From: Geosiphon pyriformis
Lineage: Eukaryota > Glomeromycota > Glomeromycetes > Archaeosporales > Geosiphonaceae
Length of the DNA: 64,000 nt
Direction: 5' to 3'
Assembly (NCBI GenBank): GCA_016748015.1
Contig: JAAOMT010000460.1
Span: forward strand, 96,948-160,947
The translations under genes were made by a program, and so were the position numbers. Each line of letters begins with the position of its first letter. Within the stretch, counting starts at the first letter, position 1. The notes beneath the pieces were generated by a model. That model saw only the letters and a list, made by a program, of their open reading frames with translations, had not been told where the DNA came from and made no database searches. Positions 46,626 to 58,023 of the stretch are shown here, piece by piece.

Positions 46626-48505
46626 TGAAGACTTTTGAGCAGATTCAGGCTAAGAACAAAGTAGCTTTTATAATGTGTTTTGTGAACTTTATTGGAATTT
46701 TAAGTTGTTTGTTTTTGTACTGGTCTCATGATTTGCAAGTTCTGGCTTGAAGTTTGCTTTATTCTTTGGTTTTTTCTGCTCATATTAGAATTAATGCTTC
46801 TAATAATTTTCTGGCAGATGTGGTTTGTATTTTTTTTAGATGTGAGTTGTTCTTGAGTGGTCATATAAACAGCTCTTTCTGTTTTTGTAATGGGACTTTT
46901 ATGTTATTAGTTCTTGGCAAATCTGAAATTTTTAAGTTTTTTCTATCCCTTTGGTGCTATAGCATTGCTTTTGTGAAGCAGCTTTGTTGTAAAGATGGTT
47001 CTGTATTTGATTAGAAAACATTCAAGCATTGGAAAAGGTTGGATCTGTGTGGCCCTGTTTCTGGTTGGTTTGAGTGTTCTGTTAGCTTTCTTAATGATAA
47101 GATTTCTCCTCCTAATTGCTTAGCTTCTTTTGGTATTTCTGAACCTTCAAATATTTTGAAGTCTGATGAATTTAGACTTATATGTAATCATTTGTTGGAT
47201 GTTATAGCTGACAGTCTTTCTGTTTATACTGATAGATCTTTAAAGAACTTGGGGAGTATGGATGTTAAGACTGGTGTAGCAGTTTATTTTGAGAATATTG
47301 ATCTGGGTTTGGGAGTTAGGGTTTTAAATATGATGTTTTCTATTCTGGCAGAATTACAGACTGTTGCATTGACTCTTAAGTATGTTCCTTCTCTTAGCTC
47401 AGTTTGTTTTTTTACAGACAGTTAGGCTGCTTTGGATGCATGCAAATTGGAATTGGGTCTAGTGCATTCAGATTTTTGAAATTAGTGTTGAGTTGAGCAT
47501 TAGCACATAGTAAATATTATTTGGAAAAAAAATTTGAACATTAGTTGGCACAAAATAAAAGGGCATTCAAATATCTCAGGTAATGTGCATACTGACATGC
47601 TTGCCAATGCAGCTTCTCTTTCTTTATGGTATTTCTTTCTCCAGTTGGATGAACATTATATTTTGGCTGAAGGTAGTATTGTCTCTGGCAATTTTAGGCA
47701 TTTTGTTCATAGAATCTTTCAGTTTATTCATCATGCACATTGGGAAGTCAGTTTTGAATATAGGGTTCTGGATAATAGTTTACTGTCAGATGTTAATTGG
47801 TCTAGCTCATTTTTAATATGGCATCCTGATTTGTACATGGCTGCTGGTTTCACTAGTAGGCCAATTGCTAGTGTTTATACATATTTTATGAAGGCTTTAC
47901 ATCATTAGTTGTTGGTTGTTATATAGAAGCATCTGTATGATAAGTGTTACTTTAGTGTATTGTGTCTGTATTATGGTGATATTGAGATCTCAAATCATGC
48001 TTTTTCTTGCATAGTTGATGATTTTGTTTATCGCTAATTGTTAAAAACTCATGCAGTTACTTGAGGTGCTTTCTAGTCTTTTTTGCTCTTCTTTATGTGT
48101 GTCTCAGTTGTTTTTTTTATGTGTTTCAAATATGGCAGTATGTATGGCTTTTTGCAAAGACTTTGTTTTTAATAATTGGCTTCAAGAGACTGTGTTTATT
48201 TTTAATGATGCAAAAATAACAGGTTGGAAGATTGTGGACTTTGTACATAACTTTTGGTTTGCTTTCAGGAATGAAGTTTGGATTGTTCATGCTAAGCATT
48301 ATGTATTTATGGAAAAGAATAGACTGATACCATGTGATGGTTTAGCTTTGGTTTCAGTTTCTGGGCTGCTCTCGGTGCTTTTTGTTGATGTGATTAGATT
48401 GCTTAGTATTGCCAAGACATTTGGTACTAGCTTTGGATTTTATAAGTCTTTTTTATTTTTTTTAGGTATTGGGTATTCTGTTTCTGTCTATATAGGTGTT
48501 TAGTG
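46626..48505 (+). pseudogene. LINE L3 connection, RNase H and C-terminal relic
   Basis: Matches the end of L1 ORF2. The connection segment is at 46626-47120. RNase H follows: SVYTDRSLKNLGSMDVK (47220; the Gly after Asp is Arg), ILAELQTVALTLKY, then FFTDS with a stop where Q of DSQAAL is expected. ISWHKIKGHSNISGNVHTDM (47533) matches the last RNase H block. WHPDLYMAAGFTS (47820) and CLYYGDIEISNHAFSC (47960, a CCHC-like motif with one Cys now Tyr) follow. The open stretch 48051-48503 ends GIGYSVSVYIGV. Confidence 0.85.
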
Positions 48506-48640
48506 TTGTCCTAATCGGCTTGAGTGGCTGGTTATATATAGAAAATACATGATTTATACCTAGTTTAGATCAATTATTTGATGTATTATACTAGGTAGTA
48601 TTTGGATCTCACTCATTAAATGTTAAAAATAAAATAAAAT

Positions 48641-49339
48641 ATATAATTAATATAAAAATCTAATATGTTTATAAATAAATAAAATAAATAAAACTTGAAA
48701 TAATTATTATATTTTTTCTAATATATAATTTTATCTTTATTTATAAAGTTTGGCAAACTTAATAGTTTAATTTAAATGTTTTATGTTAAAAAAATATTGT
48801 AATATTAAAAAAAAATAAGATTTATTAATAAAAATATAAAATATTTTTATTCATATTTTAATTAAAATTATATTAATAATAAATTCTATATTAATAATAA
48901 ATTCTATATTAATAAAAAAAAATTTAAATTTAATATGTAATCTAAATACTATCTAATATAATATATTAAATTAAAAAACTTAAATTAAATATAATTTATA
49001 TATTTATTATATATAATTAAATATAAATTTAGTTTAAACTAAATTATATTAATTTAAAAAACTTATTCTAAAAAACATCTTATTTATAATAATAAGTAGT
49101 ATATTATTATTTTTAATTAAACTATTTAACTATTTAATAATTATATTTATATTAGATTTAATATTATTAAGTTGATATTTTTAAAAAGTAATTAATTTAT
49201 TATAAAGTTTATTATTAAGTAGTCTAATATTATACTTATTTATATAAATATTATTAAAATTATGTTCAATTTTAATTATTGCTATATTTAGAAAAAGCTA
49301 ATTAACTGTTTTATTAAGAACAAATATTTTATTTTAAAT
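48641..49339. other. AT-rich DNA after LINE L3
   Basis: About 700 bases, close to 90 percent A+T by eye. A short tandem duplication of AATTCTATATTAATAATA occurs near 48891-48915. No other feature seen. Confidence 0.45.
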
Positions 49340-50370
49340 ACAAAAAACAATATTTTTAGTTTTTACATACAATACAGAAAAAATACTTAAAAAAGTAATA
49401 ACTAAAGTAACCAAAAAACTAATTAGTTTAACAATAGATTAAATCAAAAAAACTAAACTTGAAATTTTAGAATTCAGAAAATCTAATCTAGACTTAATAA
49501 CAGAATTAACAATAAAAGTGGCCAAAAAAACAATAAAAAAAAAATTTTAAAAATAGAAATCTCAGTATAAAATTTTTTATTAATAAAAAATAACACAAAA
49601 AGCTTAAAATTAACAATAATTCTAACAAATAACTTAGAAAAAATAAGTAGTAGCATTTTATAATTAGCAAACAAATATTCAAAATTTTGATATCTATAAT
49701 AATAATAATATTTAAAAATTTTTTATCAGATATAAGTATTGGTTTTATTATAATAAAATTTAAAAATTTGTAAAAGTTAAATATTACAATAGTAAAGTAT
49801 TAATAATAATAATAATTAGAAAACAAAAAATAAAACAAGTATAATTATTAACTTAAAAAATCAATTTAAAAACAATATAACTAAAAAAAATTGATTAATT
49901 TAGTCTTAAAATTGTTTTTTAAAGTAATAATTTCTTTTTAGTTAAACAAAAAAATCTTAATATATTTTTTTTAACTATTACAAATTAGTTATTTAAAATA
50001 ATATTAACAAAAAAAGAGTTTTTAAAATTAATAATAATATATTATTACAAACTAATAAACTTTAATTTAACTAAAATAATAACACCAAAAATACCAAATT
50101 TTTTTTTAACATTATTAGAAAATATGCCAAAAAAAATATCATAAAATACAACAAAAGTAGAAAAAAACCAAAAACTAATACAAAAAATTTTATAATCTTA
50201 AGTATAATCAAAAAAAAACTATTAATAAAAACTTTAATAACAATAACCAAAAAAGTTTCAAAAACAAAATCTATATAAAATAACTTAATATTATTTTTTA
50301 AAACAAATTTAAGTTTAATAAAACCAAATAACAAATAAAATAAAAAATTAATAAGAACCAATTTTTTTTT
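49340..50370 (-). pseudogene. LINE-type ORF1 relic, minus copy
   Basis: Two open pieces match the + strand relic at 10386-11329. The first (50361-50071) reads LINFLFYLLFGFIKLKF, where the other copy has LINSLFYLLLNFIKLKL. The second (49674-49483) reads FSKLFVRIIVNFKLFVLFF, where the other has FSKLFSKFIVNFKFSMYFS. Between them the trace is interrupted by many stops. Both copies are far more decayed than L1 or L3, so this family is older. It contains no recognisable intact domain. Confidence 0.55.
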
Positions 50371-51640
50371 ACTTTTTGTTTCTATTTAAAAATAATTTAT
50401 TTTAACAAATAATATTGTTATTTACAATAATATTTATTATTTTGTAAATATTTTTTTATATATTTATTAAAAAATCAGGTCTAATTTAAATATAATACAT
50501 GAATTTTTACTTAAAAATATAAATTAAATATAAATTTAATAGTATAACATTCTAATTTACACATGTTGTTTGGTTTTATAAGTAAATTTTTAATTAATTT
50601 ACATATTTACATAATAAAAATATTATATAAAAAATTTTTTATAATAGTTTATAAATAGTTTTATAACAAATTATATTTAAATATATAATATTTATATATA
50701 GAAATAAAACTTTCTGATCATATTTTTATATTTAATAAAAATATTAATATGTATAAGAAATTATTATTAAAATATATTAGTTTTTAGAAGTTTTTAATAA
50801 ATACTTATGTTTTGTTATTATTAGTTTTGCAGATTTTATTTTTAAAAAAATTTGATAATAGTTTATATATTATTTTTTGTAAAAACATAATTTTGAGAAA
50901 TTGGTTTGCAAAAACTGTTTTAGTTTTTAAAAATATTAAAAAAATAATATTGGAATTAATAATTTTTATGTATTAATTAATAATAAAACATTGAAATAAG
51001 ATTTAATTATATAAATTTAAGTATAAAACAACTATAAAAAAGAGTAATTTAGTTAATAATAATAATTCTGTACTATATATTTAATATAACTTATTTAATA
51101 AGTTTTTAGATATTAATTATTATTAAAACTTTTGTAATTAGTTTTGGTTTTTATAAAAAATATAATTTTTTTTAAATTGTTTATATCTGTATAATAATAT
51201 TTTAATTGATTTAAATGACTAATTAAATGTAAAAAATGTGTAAGCTACATAATTAAAAACACTTAATTTGTTTTTATATATTAGATAATAATTAAATCTT
51301 ATTCATTAACAATAAAAATAATAATTGGTCAATTTATAATAATAACTTAATAATTAATTTTACTATTTAATATGTTTTAAACAAATTTAGTAAACTAAAA
51401 CAAAATATAAGTTTTAAAAGTTTAAATAAAAATCTTAACATAAAACTTTTTATAAAAAATAAATGCATTTAGATTATTTTACAAAAATAAGAACTACAAT
51501 TTTATAACTCTTAATATACAAGCTGCTTTGGAAAAATTAAATAAAAATAGTGTTTTATGACTTTTTAAACTGGTTATTTGTAATTGAAATTTAATTAGTA
51601 ATAAAAAATAATGGAAAAAAATTTCAAATAAAACCAATTT
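50371..51640. other. AT-rich DNA before the gene island
   Basis: About 1.3 kb, around 85 percent A+T by eye, with no ORF or motif I can support. Composition changes sharply near 51,640, where CG dinucleotides reappear and the CKS1 promoter begins. Confidence 0.5.
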
Positions 51641-51662
51641 TGCTAAACGAAATGAATCAGAG

Positions 51663-51697
51663 CTTTATATATCACGTGCCTAACATTTCAGACGCGT
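51663..51697 (+). promoter_or_regulatory. CKS1 upstream boxes: TATA-like, CACGTG, ACGCGT
   Basis: Within 35 bases are TTTATATA (51663-51670 region), CACGTG (51673-51678, an E-box) and ACGCGT (51692-51697, the MluI cell-cycle box bound by MBF-type factors in other fungi). They lie about 110-140 bases before the proposed CKS1 start. ACGCGT is rare in such AT-rich DNA. A role in cell-cycle control of CKS1 is an inference from the known box and the known function of the gene. Confidence 0.45.
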
Positions 51698-51804
51698 TAT
51701 TTGCTTTAAAATCAGTCTTAGCCTAAATCACCTATTTGAACCAACCTGGCTTTCTTCAATTAGTTGCTACAAAAACAAAGGATACAACTCGAAGGAACTT
51801 TAAA

Positions 51805-52625
51805 ATGCAAGTTGACCAGCCCACCCAACAAGAATGTCAAAAAGTCCCAGAAGAATGGTTAGCAAGAAACTCTAGTTTCGTTTTAGTGAGTCCCCCAAAG
51901 GCGAAGATCAAGTCATATCTTTAACTTGTGTAATATTCTGTGTCAACCTTTGTTCAGGAAAGCTCCGGTAAATATAACCTGGGAAGAACAAAGAGCATTA
52001 GATATCCAAAAGTGGGAAGACGAGATTATATACTCGGGAAGATATTATGGTTTGTTTACGTGTCTCTTAAGAAAAAATTTTATATTTTCAATCCCTTTAT
52101 CTAACGGTTTAATTCATTTTTTAACAGACAAAGAAAAAGAATATAGGTATCAAAAGAAATTACTACTTTTCAATTGAAGGATTTGAAAATTTAAAATAGT
52201 TTTTCCTTAACCTATTGTTTAATAGTCATATTTATAAAGAAACAGTGACTAATTGACTCTCCTTGAACTTTTGCTGGTAATCGAATCATCAACCTTCACA
52301 ATTTTGTACTCTACTAGACATGTCACGTTGCCCCGAGCAATTGCTCAATATATGCCCAGGGGTAAGCTCTTATCCGAAATAGAATGGAGAAGCCTCGGGT
52401 TAAAACAATCGGAAGGATGGGAGCATTACTTAATTCATGGTAAGAAGAAACAAAGGAATTAATTTTATTTTTAGCAAAAAAAAGGAATTTTTATTTGACA
52501 ATAAAAATCTTCTAATTATGTTGTTGATAATTGTTCATGAAATAGGCCCAGAGCCTCACATTATGCTCTTCAGAAGAGAAAAGCATTACCAGCTTAAATG
52601 GCCGTACCGCAACCCACAAAACTAA
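51805..52625 (+). CDS. CKS1: Cyclin-dependent kinase regulatory subunit (CKS/Suc1)
   Basis: CKS proteins are small adaptors that bind CDK-cyclin complexes and phosphorylated substrates and promote multisite phosphorylation in the cell cycle. Proposed exons: 51805-51911, 51958-52049, 52128-52146, 52318-52439, 52546-52625 (139 codons, all phases match). The conserved core is clear: IIYSGRYYDKEKEYRHVTLP, EIEWRSLGLKQSEGWEHYL, then PEPHIMLFRREKHYQLKW. These include the anion-binding and HxPEPH hinge residues. The third exon is only 19 nt. The N-terminal exon is the weakest point: its donor is GTCATA and the intron just 46 nt, so another start is possible. The gene is intact and is followed 265 bases later by MED16. 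Confidence 0.93.
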
Positions 52626-52890
52626 AGATATAGAAACAAAAGGGCGTGAAATTTCAAAGAAAAACCAATTCTTGGCCCATTATTGAACAATATGAAATGT
52701 CAAAAATTGAATGGTCAATATTTGCAAGATTTAATTATATATATTCATATTAAGGTGTTATCGTTTATTAAATCTTGATCACTTAACAATTTTCAATAAA
52801 AAGCGTAAAACTTGGCAGTAATATTCATTTTTTTTTGAAGAAATATACTTTCTAAAATTACTTTTTAAGCTATTAAATTGCCTTATTACT
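52626..52890. promoter_or_regulatory. CKS1-MED16 intergenic region
   Basis: About 265 bases hold the CKS1 3' end and the MED16 promoter. There is an AATAATATA-like AT stretch and no clear TATA or ACGCGT box. The two genes are in the same direction and close together. Confidence 0.35.
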
Positions 52891-55800
52891 ATGTCTTTTG
52901 ACGCAATTGCCGAGTTTTTTGGAATCGCCGACAGACCAACTTTCACTTCACTTGGGAAAAGAAAATCCTCAGCCTCAAGCAACGAAATTGAAAGTGAAAA
53001 TATTAAAACAGAAGAAGAAAGCGGCAAAAAACGACGGGTCCTAGTACCAAAGGTCGAAGAAATTGAGGAGATTGATGAATCCCCGACAGGTGTTGTGGAA
53101 GATTTATTCAATCAACTGCGCTTCAGCCAGTGCATCAGGTTATTGATTGAAATTCTGTTATGTTGTTTCTTTTTTAGATAGTTATTTTTAGAAACGCTTT
53201 TTGAAGTTACTGATTTATACACAGATTCCAATTAAACCTATCAATCACTCTTTTAATGTACAGTAAAATAGCATGGTCCTCTCAAAACGTTATTGCCTGG
53301 GTGTCACCTAAAGAACGTGACGGAGTTCACATTTTGAAACCGATGCGAAATAATCTCTCCGCATCTGATGTGTATGTGGATAAATGGTCATATCCACAGA
53401 ACGCATCTCGATCAATGACAATTGACACTGAACAATTTCACGCGGGAAATGACATCGTTAATATCGTGTTCAATCAATTTGGAAATGTATTGGCTTCGAT
53501 TGATCGTACCGGGATTATTGTGCTATGGTTTATGGAAGAATTTATTAATGAATGGAAGTCAATTTGGAATGTTGATATAAAAGAACCAGTGGTTGCGTTC
53601 TGGTGGCTGGCGATTGAAAGAAAAGTGAGTTATCTAAAGCCATCTCCACATAACGAACAAGCGAAACTTGATCAATGTTTATTTATTATAAACTTTTCGT
53701 TTTTCGATTTATAGTGGGAGCTCGCAAACAATTCATATCAGCGTGCACCATTCAAAGGACCTAGAAATCGATTCGGACATCTGGCGTTTGTGGCAGTCAC
53801 ATCAAGTGGGAAGGTATCTTTTCTTTCTGTTATTAGATTAATTAATTCTTCAGATAATATCAAAACCCATTAAATGTTATTTGATTGTACACATAAATTT
53901 TTTTTACAATTATAGCTTTCTTTATTTTATCAACAAGACCGAAGAATCTTTCTAAAAAATACTACACAACTAGAGGTATCTACTAATAGCTTCGTGACCC
54001 ACACAGATTACATCTTAAATAATGGTAATTTTATAAAACAATACCTCTAAATTCTTCGAGTGTTTCGAGAAATATTAATTTTCTCATATACCAATAAAAT
54101 TAATCTTGGAATCCGCAGATGGCCGATTTATCCTAGCTACATATAGCGCAAATTCTTTGTCATCTGTTGTAACGATATCCGAAGTATCCATCGATTTATT
54201 GTTGCTTGATGATGCAAATCAAAAGCCTCAAAGCAGTTCACCTATTGAAAGTCGGACCATTGCTAATATCGATTTATCAGTTACAATGGCAGATCCTGCG
54301 GATACAAAAAATTGTGGACAATTAATTCATTTAAAATTGCTTTCACCGTCTCCGCAAGATAATATTGTTCGTGTAGTTTTGGTGATGGCTGAAGAAAATG
54401 GTAAGTGCTCCATTGATGAATATTTACCCTAAACTTGATAAACAAAAATTTTTCTAATCTAAATTATGTTTGATATTTTATCATTACTTGCAAATATTTA
54501 CAGAAAAATCAGGGAAGAGAATGTACCATAGTAATCTATTATTCTTTGAGTTAAATAAGACGGATTCGGTTCCCACAAAGATAGAAGGAACTAAGAGTTA
54601 TGACAGACTTGTAAGTTTATTTCTAACTTTAATCACCATCGTATTTTATCAGGCCTTCTAATAATTTGTAGTCTTATATTAGCTAAATACTCGGTTGCTA
54701 GACCGTATTAATATACCTAAAAGATTAATAACAAGCCTCTGGCAACATCAGACAGAAGTTGTCATAGGTTTTGATAATGGCCAAATTGAGTTTCGTGAAT
54801 GGTATTTGTTATTAATCTCATTTTTGATTTTTGCTTTTGTTGTCTAGAATCGATATCAACTTATTATCTTTATTTTTCAATAATAAACTTTTTCATCTTT
54901 AGCTCAACCTTGAACCTAATAATTAATGACGAAGTTTTTATGATCGATGATTTGAAAAACCAGTGCTTACCTAGCTTTAGTGTCTGGGGGATTCATAGTA
55001 GCCGAGGTGATAGCATTGCCCAATTTACAACATCTCCCAATAGCGCGGTCCTTCTCTGTGTCCGGTCTTCGGGACAGCTTGATTTTATTGATATTGCTGA
55101 TTCCTCAATTTTTAATTATCTGACAAAATTTGATCGAACCTCAATCGTCAGTTTTTTTGCTCCCCTATTGACATTGTCTCTACTGAACAACATTGATCAC
55201 ATTGATTTAGAAAATGTGCTTATCAAGATTGCACATGAACAAAAAGTGAATGGTATTTGAAGTGGTTATAAGAACTTTTTCTGCTATCTTAAATATTAAT
55301 CTCTTCTCGTTTAATTTACAAAGATTTTATCGAGCTGCTTCTTGAAGCAGCTTTTCTGAATATCGTAAGAGTTTTTCCGGATGGATCAAATACATCCCAA
55401 TCATCTGAGCTAATGAATAGATTGTTAGGAGTTCAACTTTCCTTACTAAAGGGGCCAGATCAAGATGGCGTGCAATACTTAAACACACTTGCCTTGATGC
55501 AGCTAAGAACAGTAGATGCCGCTTTCCAGAACAGCTACTCATTCAATAATTCTTTCGCTCACGGTTAGTGAAAAATGGTTAAATTTTATTGATTCAAGAG
55601 CCAATTATAATTTTTAACAATTCTTATCTAGACTCTCTATTATCTCTGCTTCATTTGAGTTTATGGGTGGTTGATTTTTATGTCAATTTTGTGAAGAACA
55701 TTTATGTACATTATAACACTTTTCGACAAGGACGAGATTTAGGTAAAATACGTTTATGTTCAACTTAAATGGTTCGCTCCACAATTTTATATCAACCGAG

Positions 55801-56574
55801 TCCTTCAATTTGGAAATTATTTAGCACAAGAGAAATCTCATTTAACCCTGTTTTGCAACAGTCAAACCCGTAAATTACTCAACCGGATTATGGAAGATGT
55901 GATTAAATTAAGAAATTATGTGACCTCGCTTGCAAAAAACAATTCGGGAGAGCCAAAAATCAATGAAATCCGCGATTTTCTTGAGGAGGTATTCACAAAG
56001 CGATGTCCTATCACGTGGGAACATTTAGGCGCCTATATTAAAAATGTTTCTGGTCTGGTAGAAAAGGCAATGGAAGGTCTGATCATAATTATTCTCTTTC
56101 TTGCCTTATCTCTTATTTAATACCATAATTCACGATGAAACTGTTCAATTCAAGAATATGTCTTTGCAATTTGATAAATAGGTGACCCAAATTGGCAGCT
56201 GGTCGAATATGGCGCTCTACTTCGTTGCGTGGTACCAGCCCATTTGCATACGACCCTACCCGAGTTAGAACAACAATTCAAAATTTTCTCTTCTACCTTC
56301 TATTCAAACCTCGTTTATTTTTATGAAAACGATTGGGTAAAATCAGTCGATATCATAAATAAAGCTCGAAGCGTTCCAATGGATCGGCAATGCACGCGGT
56401 AATTGTTGCATATCTTTTAATTTACAAAATGGTTATATACCAAATCACAATTGAAATTTTTTTTCCAGTTGTGGCTGCTTTTCGTCAACAAAGGATTATA
56501 TACATAGCCGATGCTCAAAAAATTATATGAGATCTTGTTTGTGTGGAGGGCTATGGAAAAAACTTTCTAAATAA
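52891..56574 (+). CDS. MED16: Mediator complex subunit 16 (Med16/Sin4 type)
   Basis: Med16 belongs to the Mediator tail, which links activators to RNA polymerase II. Proposed exons: 52891-53138, 53264-53624, 53715-53813, 53916-54024, 54119-54400, 54504-54610, 54683-54801, 54903-55252, 55324-55563, 55632-55742, 55825-56076, 56182-56398 and 56469-56574, all GT-AG and in phase (about 866 residues). Another acceptor for exon 2 at 53225 would add 13 codons. The N-terminal half resembles WD-type repeats: KIAWSSQNVIAWVSP, FNQFGNVLASIDRTGIIVLW, then EPVVAFWWL. The end has RCGCFSSTKD and RSCLCGGLWKKL, the Cys-rich terminus of Med16 proteins. An acidic and basic N-terminus (KKRRVLVPK) may hold a nuclear signal. 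No stops or frame breaks; introns are about 60-125 bases. Confidence 0.9.
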
Positions 56575-56712
56575 GATTTTCTCTCGAAATTTAATTTTTA
56601 ACATGAATTCCCATAGCTTATTATAATTAATTAACTTTATATCATAACACTAAATTATTACAGTTTGGAAAATGTTTCGTAAAATAAACAATATTGCAAA
56701 TTGTTCAGGTGA

Positions 56713-56856
56713 TTGAATGAGCCTAATGGTTTTCTCTTTCCATCTTTGGAACTACTATTGAATCAATTTGAAAATACCCTCGGGAGTCATGGCCATAAGG
56801 TATATTACATGCAAGAAATGAAAGCAATCAGAGCAAAGACCAAGAGATTTAATTGA
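56713..56856 (+). other. Short open stretch after MED16
   Basis: Forty-seven open codons before a TGA, starting after a stop and a possible acceptor (TTCAG at 56708). The translation (LNEPNGFLFPSLELLLNQFE and onward) has a normal amino-acid mix, unlike the AT-rich noise elsewhere. It may be the last exon of an alternative MED16 transcript, a relic, or chance. No ATG or upstream exon is identified. Confidence 0.2.
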
Positions 56857-56897
56857 CTAACAGATTTCATTTATTGAATCTGAAACGATGTTGAAGA

Positions 56898-58023
56898 TCA
56901 TGCATTTTGATTGAGTTGCGCCAATTGCTTATTATATTCAAGGAGCTCATGGTCATATCGTTCTCTGTCTCGCGCAGCATGCTCTTCAAACACCTGAAAT
57001 ATAGAATTTTGAAAATAATGAGCTCATTCTTTTACAAACACCCTTTTGCCAAATGATAGTATTACCTTTTTATTTTCGGGCTTTAACGATTTCCACTTCT
57101 CCCCGATAAGTTTACCGCGTTCCATCACCGTTAATTTTGAATTTTCTGGTTGTTTTTGCTGCCAACTAGCAAAACACATATATGAACCTTGAGGTCTTCT
57201 GGGAGCATTTGGATCTCGTATAGGCTTCAATTTTTGAGCTCTACGGCGTATATTCTCCCGAACATAATCAAGGCTTGTCAACGAATCGAGCCAGTTCTTC
57301 TCTTCTGCTTGCCATTCGGCCTTGGCTTGAAGATATTTCTGCTGATATGTCTTGAGATTGAGATTTACAAAAAATTATTCTATGACCAATTAATCTTTAA
57401 GATTATACCCTAACTAGAGGAGGAAATCTATGTAAGACAGGCTGATTTAGAAATTTACCTGTTTCTCCTCATCTCCCAGATTTCTCCAATTTTCTCCAAT
57501 TTTCTTTGTGATCTCAGTAATCTTCATGTCAGGATATTTTGCTCTGAATTTAGGCTGCTGCTCCATAAAAAAACGCCCAAAGCTGGTTAGAGGCTTTTTG
57601 GGCCCTTTAAGGGGGGGGGGCAAAGGAGTGCTTCGAGCAACCTTTGAGGTTTTGGCCTTGGAGGATCTTTTTTCTTTCACGACAATAGGATCAGACTTTT
57701 GGGGCTCCACAGTTTTTGCATTTTCTACAGGTTTTGCAGTTTCTGCAGGTTTGACTGCAGCTGATATAGAGGCTGTCATATCGAGTTAACAGTAGAAAGC
57801 TTTGATGATTAAATTGGTTCATTAATTCAGGATTTTCGAAACCCTTCGTTGACGAGTTGTTCAACTCACATTTTTTCGTTTCAGCAACCTTTGGAGTATT
57901 TGATTTGGGGTCAGACTTTTTTCCCGTGGTGAAAAAGTGAGGACTGCTAGCAAAGGCACGGGTTGAAACCAGTGGTATCGGAATTAAACGCTCAGTTAGC
58001 GTCCTTGAAAGCGGACGAAACAT
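56898..58023 (-). CDS. Two-HMG-box protein, probably mitochondrial (TFAM/Abf2-like)
   Basis: Exons on the minus strand: 58023-57870, 57772-57459, 57350-57066 and 56993-56898 (282 residues, phases match). The N-terminus MFRPLSRTLTERLIPIPLV with following Arg, Ser and no acidic residues is a mitochondrial-type presequence. A Lys/Pro/Ala-rich linker precedes HMG box 1 (KKPLTSFGRFFMEQQPKFRA to IGENWRNLGDEEKQ). A helical linker, QQKYLQAKAEWQAEEKNW, leads to box 2 (DPNAPRRPQGSYMCFASWQQ to GEKWKSLKPENKK). The end is charged (EEHAARDRERYDHELLEYNK). Such proteins bend and package mtDNA and can aid transcription. A G-run of nine (57612-57620 on +) in the linker is a possible error-prone site. It is convergent with MED16; a nuclear HMG protein is less likely given the leader. 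Confidence 0.88.

Larger units (their letters stand above)
32080..48640 (+). mobile_element. LINE L3, split by a Ty3 element and a short insert
   Basis: The same subfamily as L1 but on the + strand and more decayed. Its parts are 32080-33608 (leader and ORF1 start), 42708-45896 (ORF1 end, endonuclease, RT) and 46626-48640 (connection, RNase H, 3' end). The outer insert is the 9.1-kb Ty3 element; the inner one is the unclassified 0.73-kb block. Removing the Ty3 element with one copy of a 4-bp ATAT duplication rejoins ORF1 in frame across the insertion (CLTN then YKKKQA). The 3' end has ATCTCACTCATTAAATG and an AT-rich tail. The exact 5' end is not clear. Confidence 0.88.

Noticed and set aside
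55327-55542. 71-codon minus frame with a cytoplasmic-looking sequence
   Set aside because: It lies exactly antisense to MED16 exon 9, which joins in phase with its neighbours.
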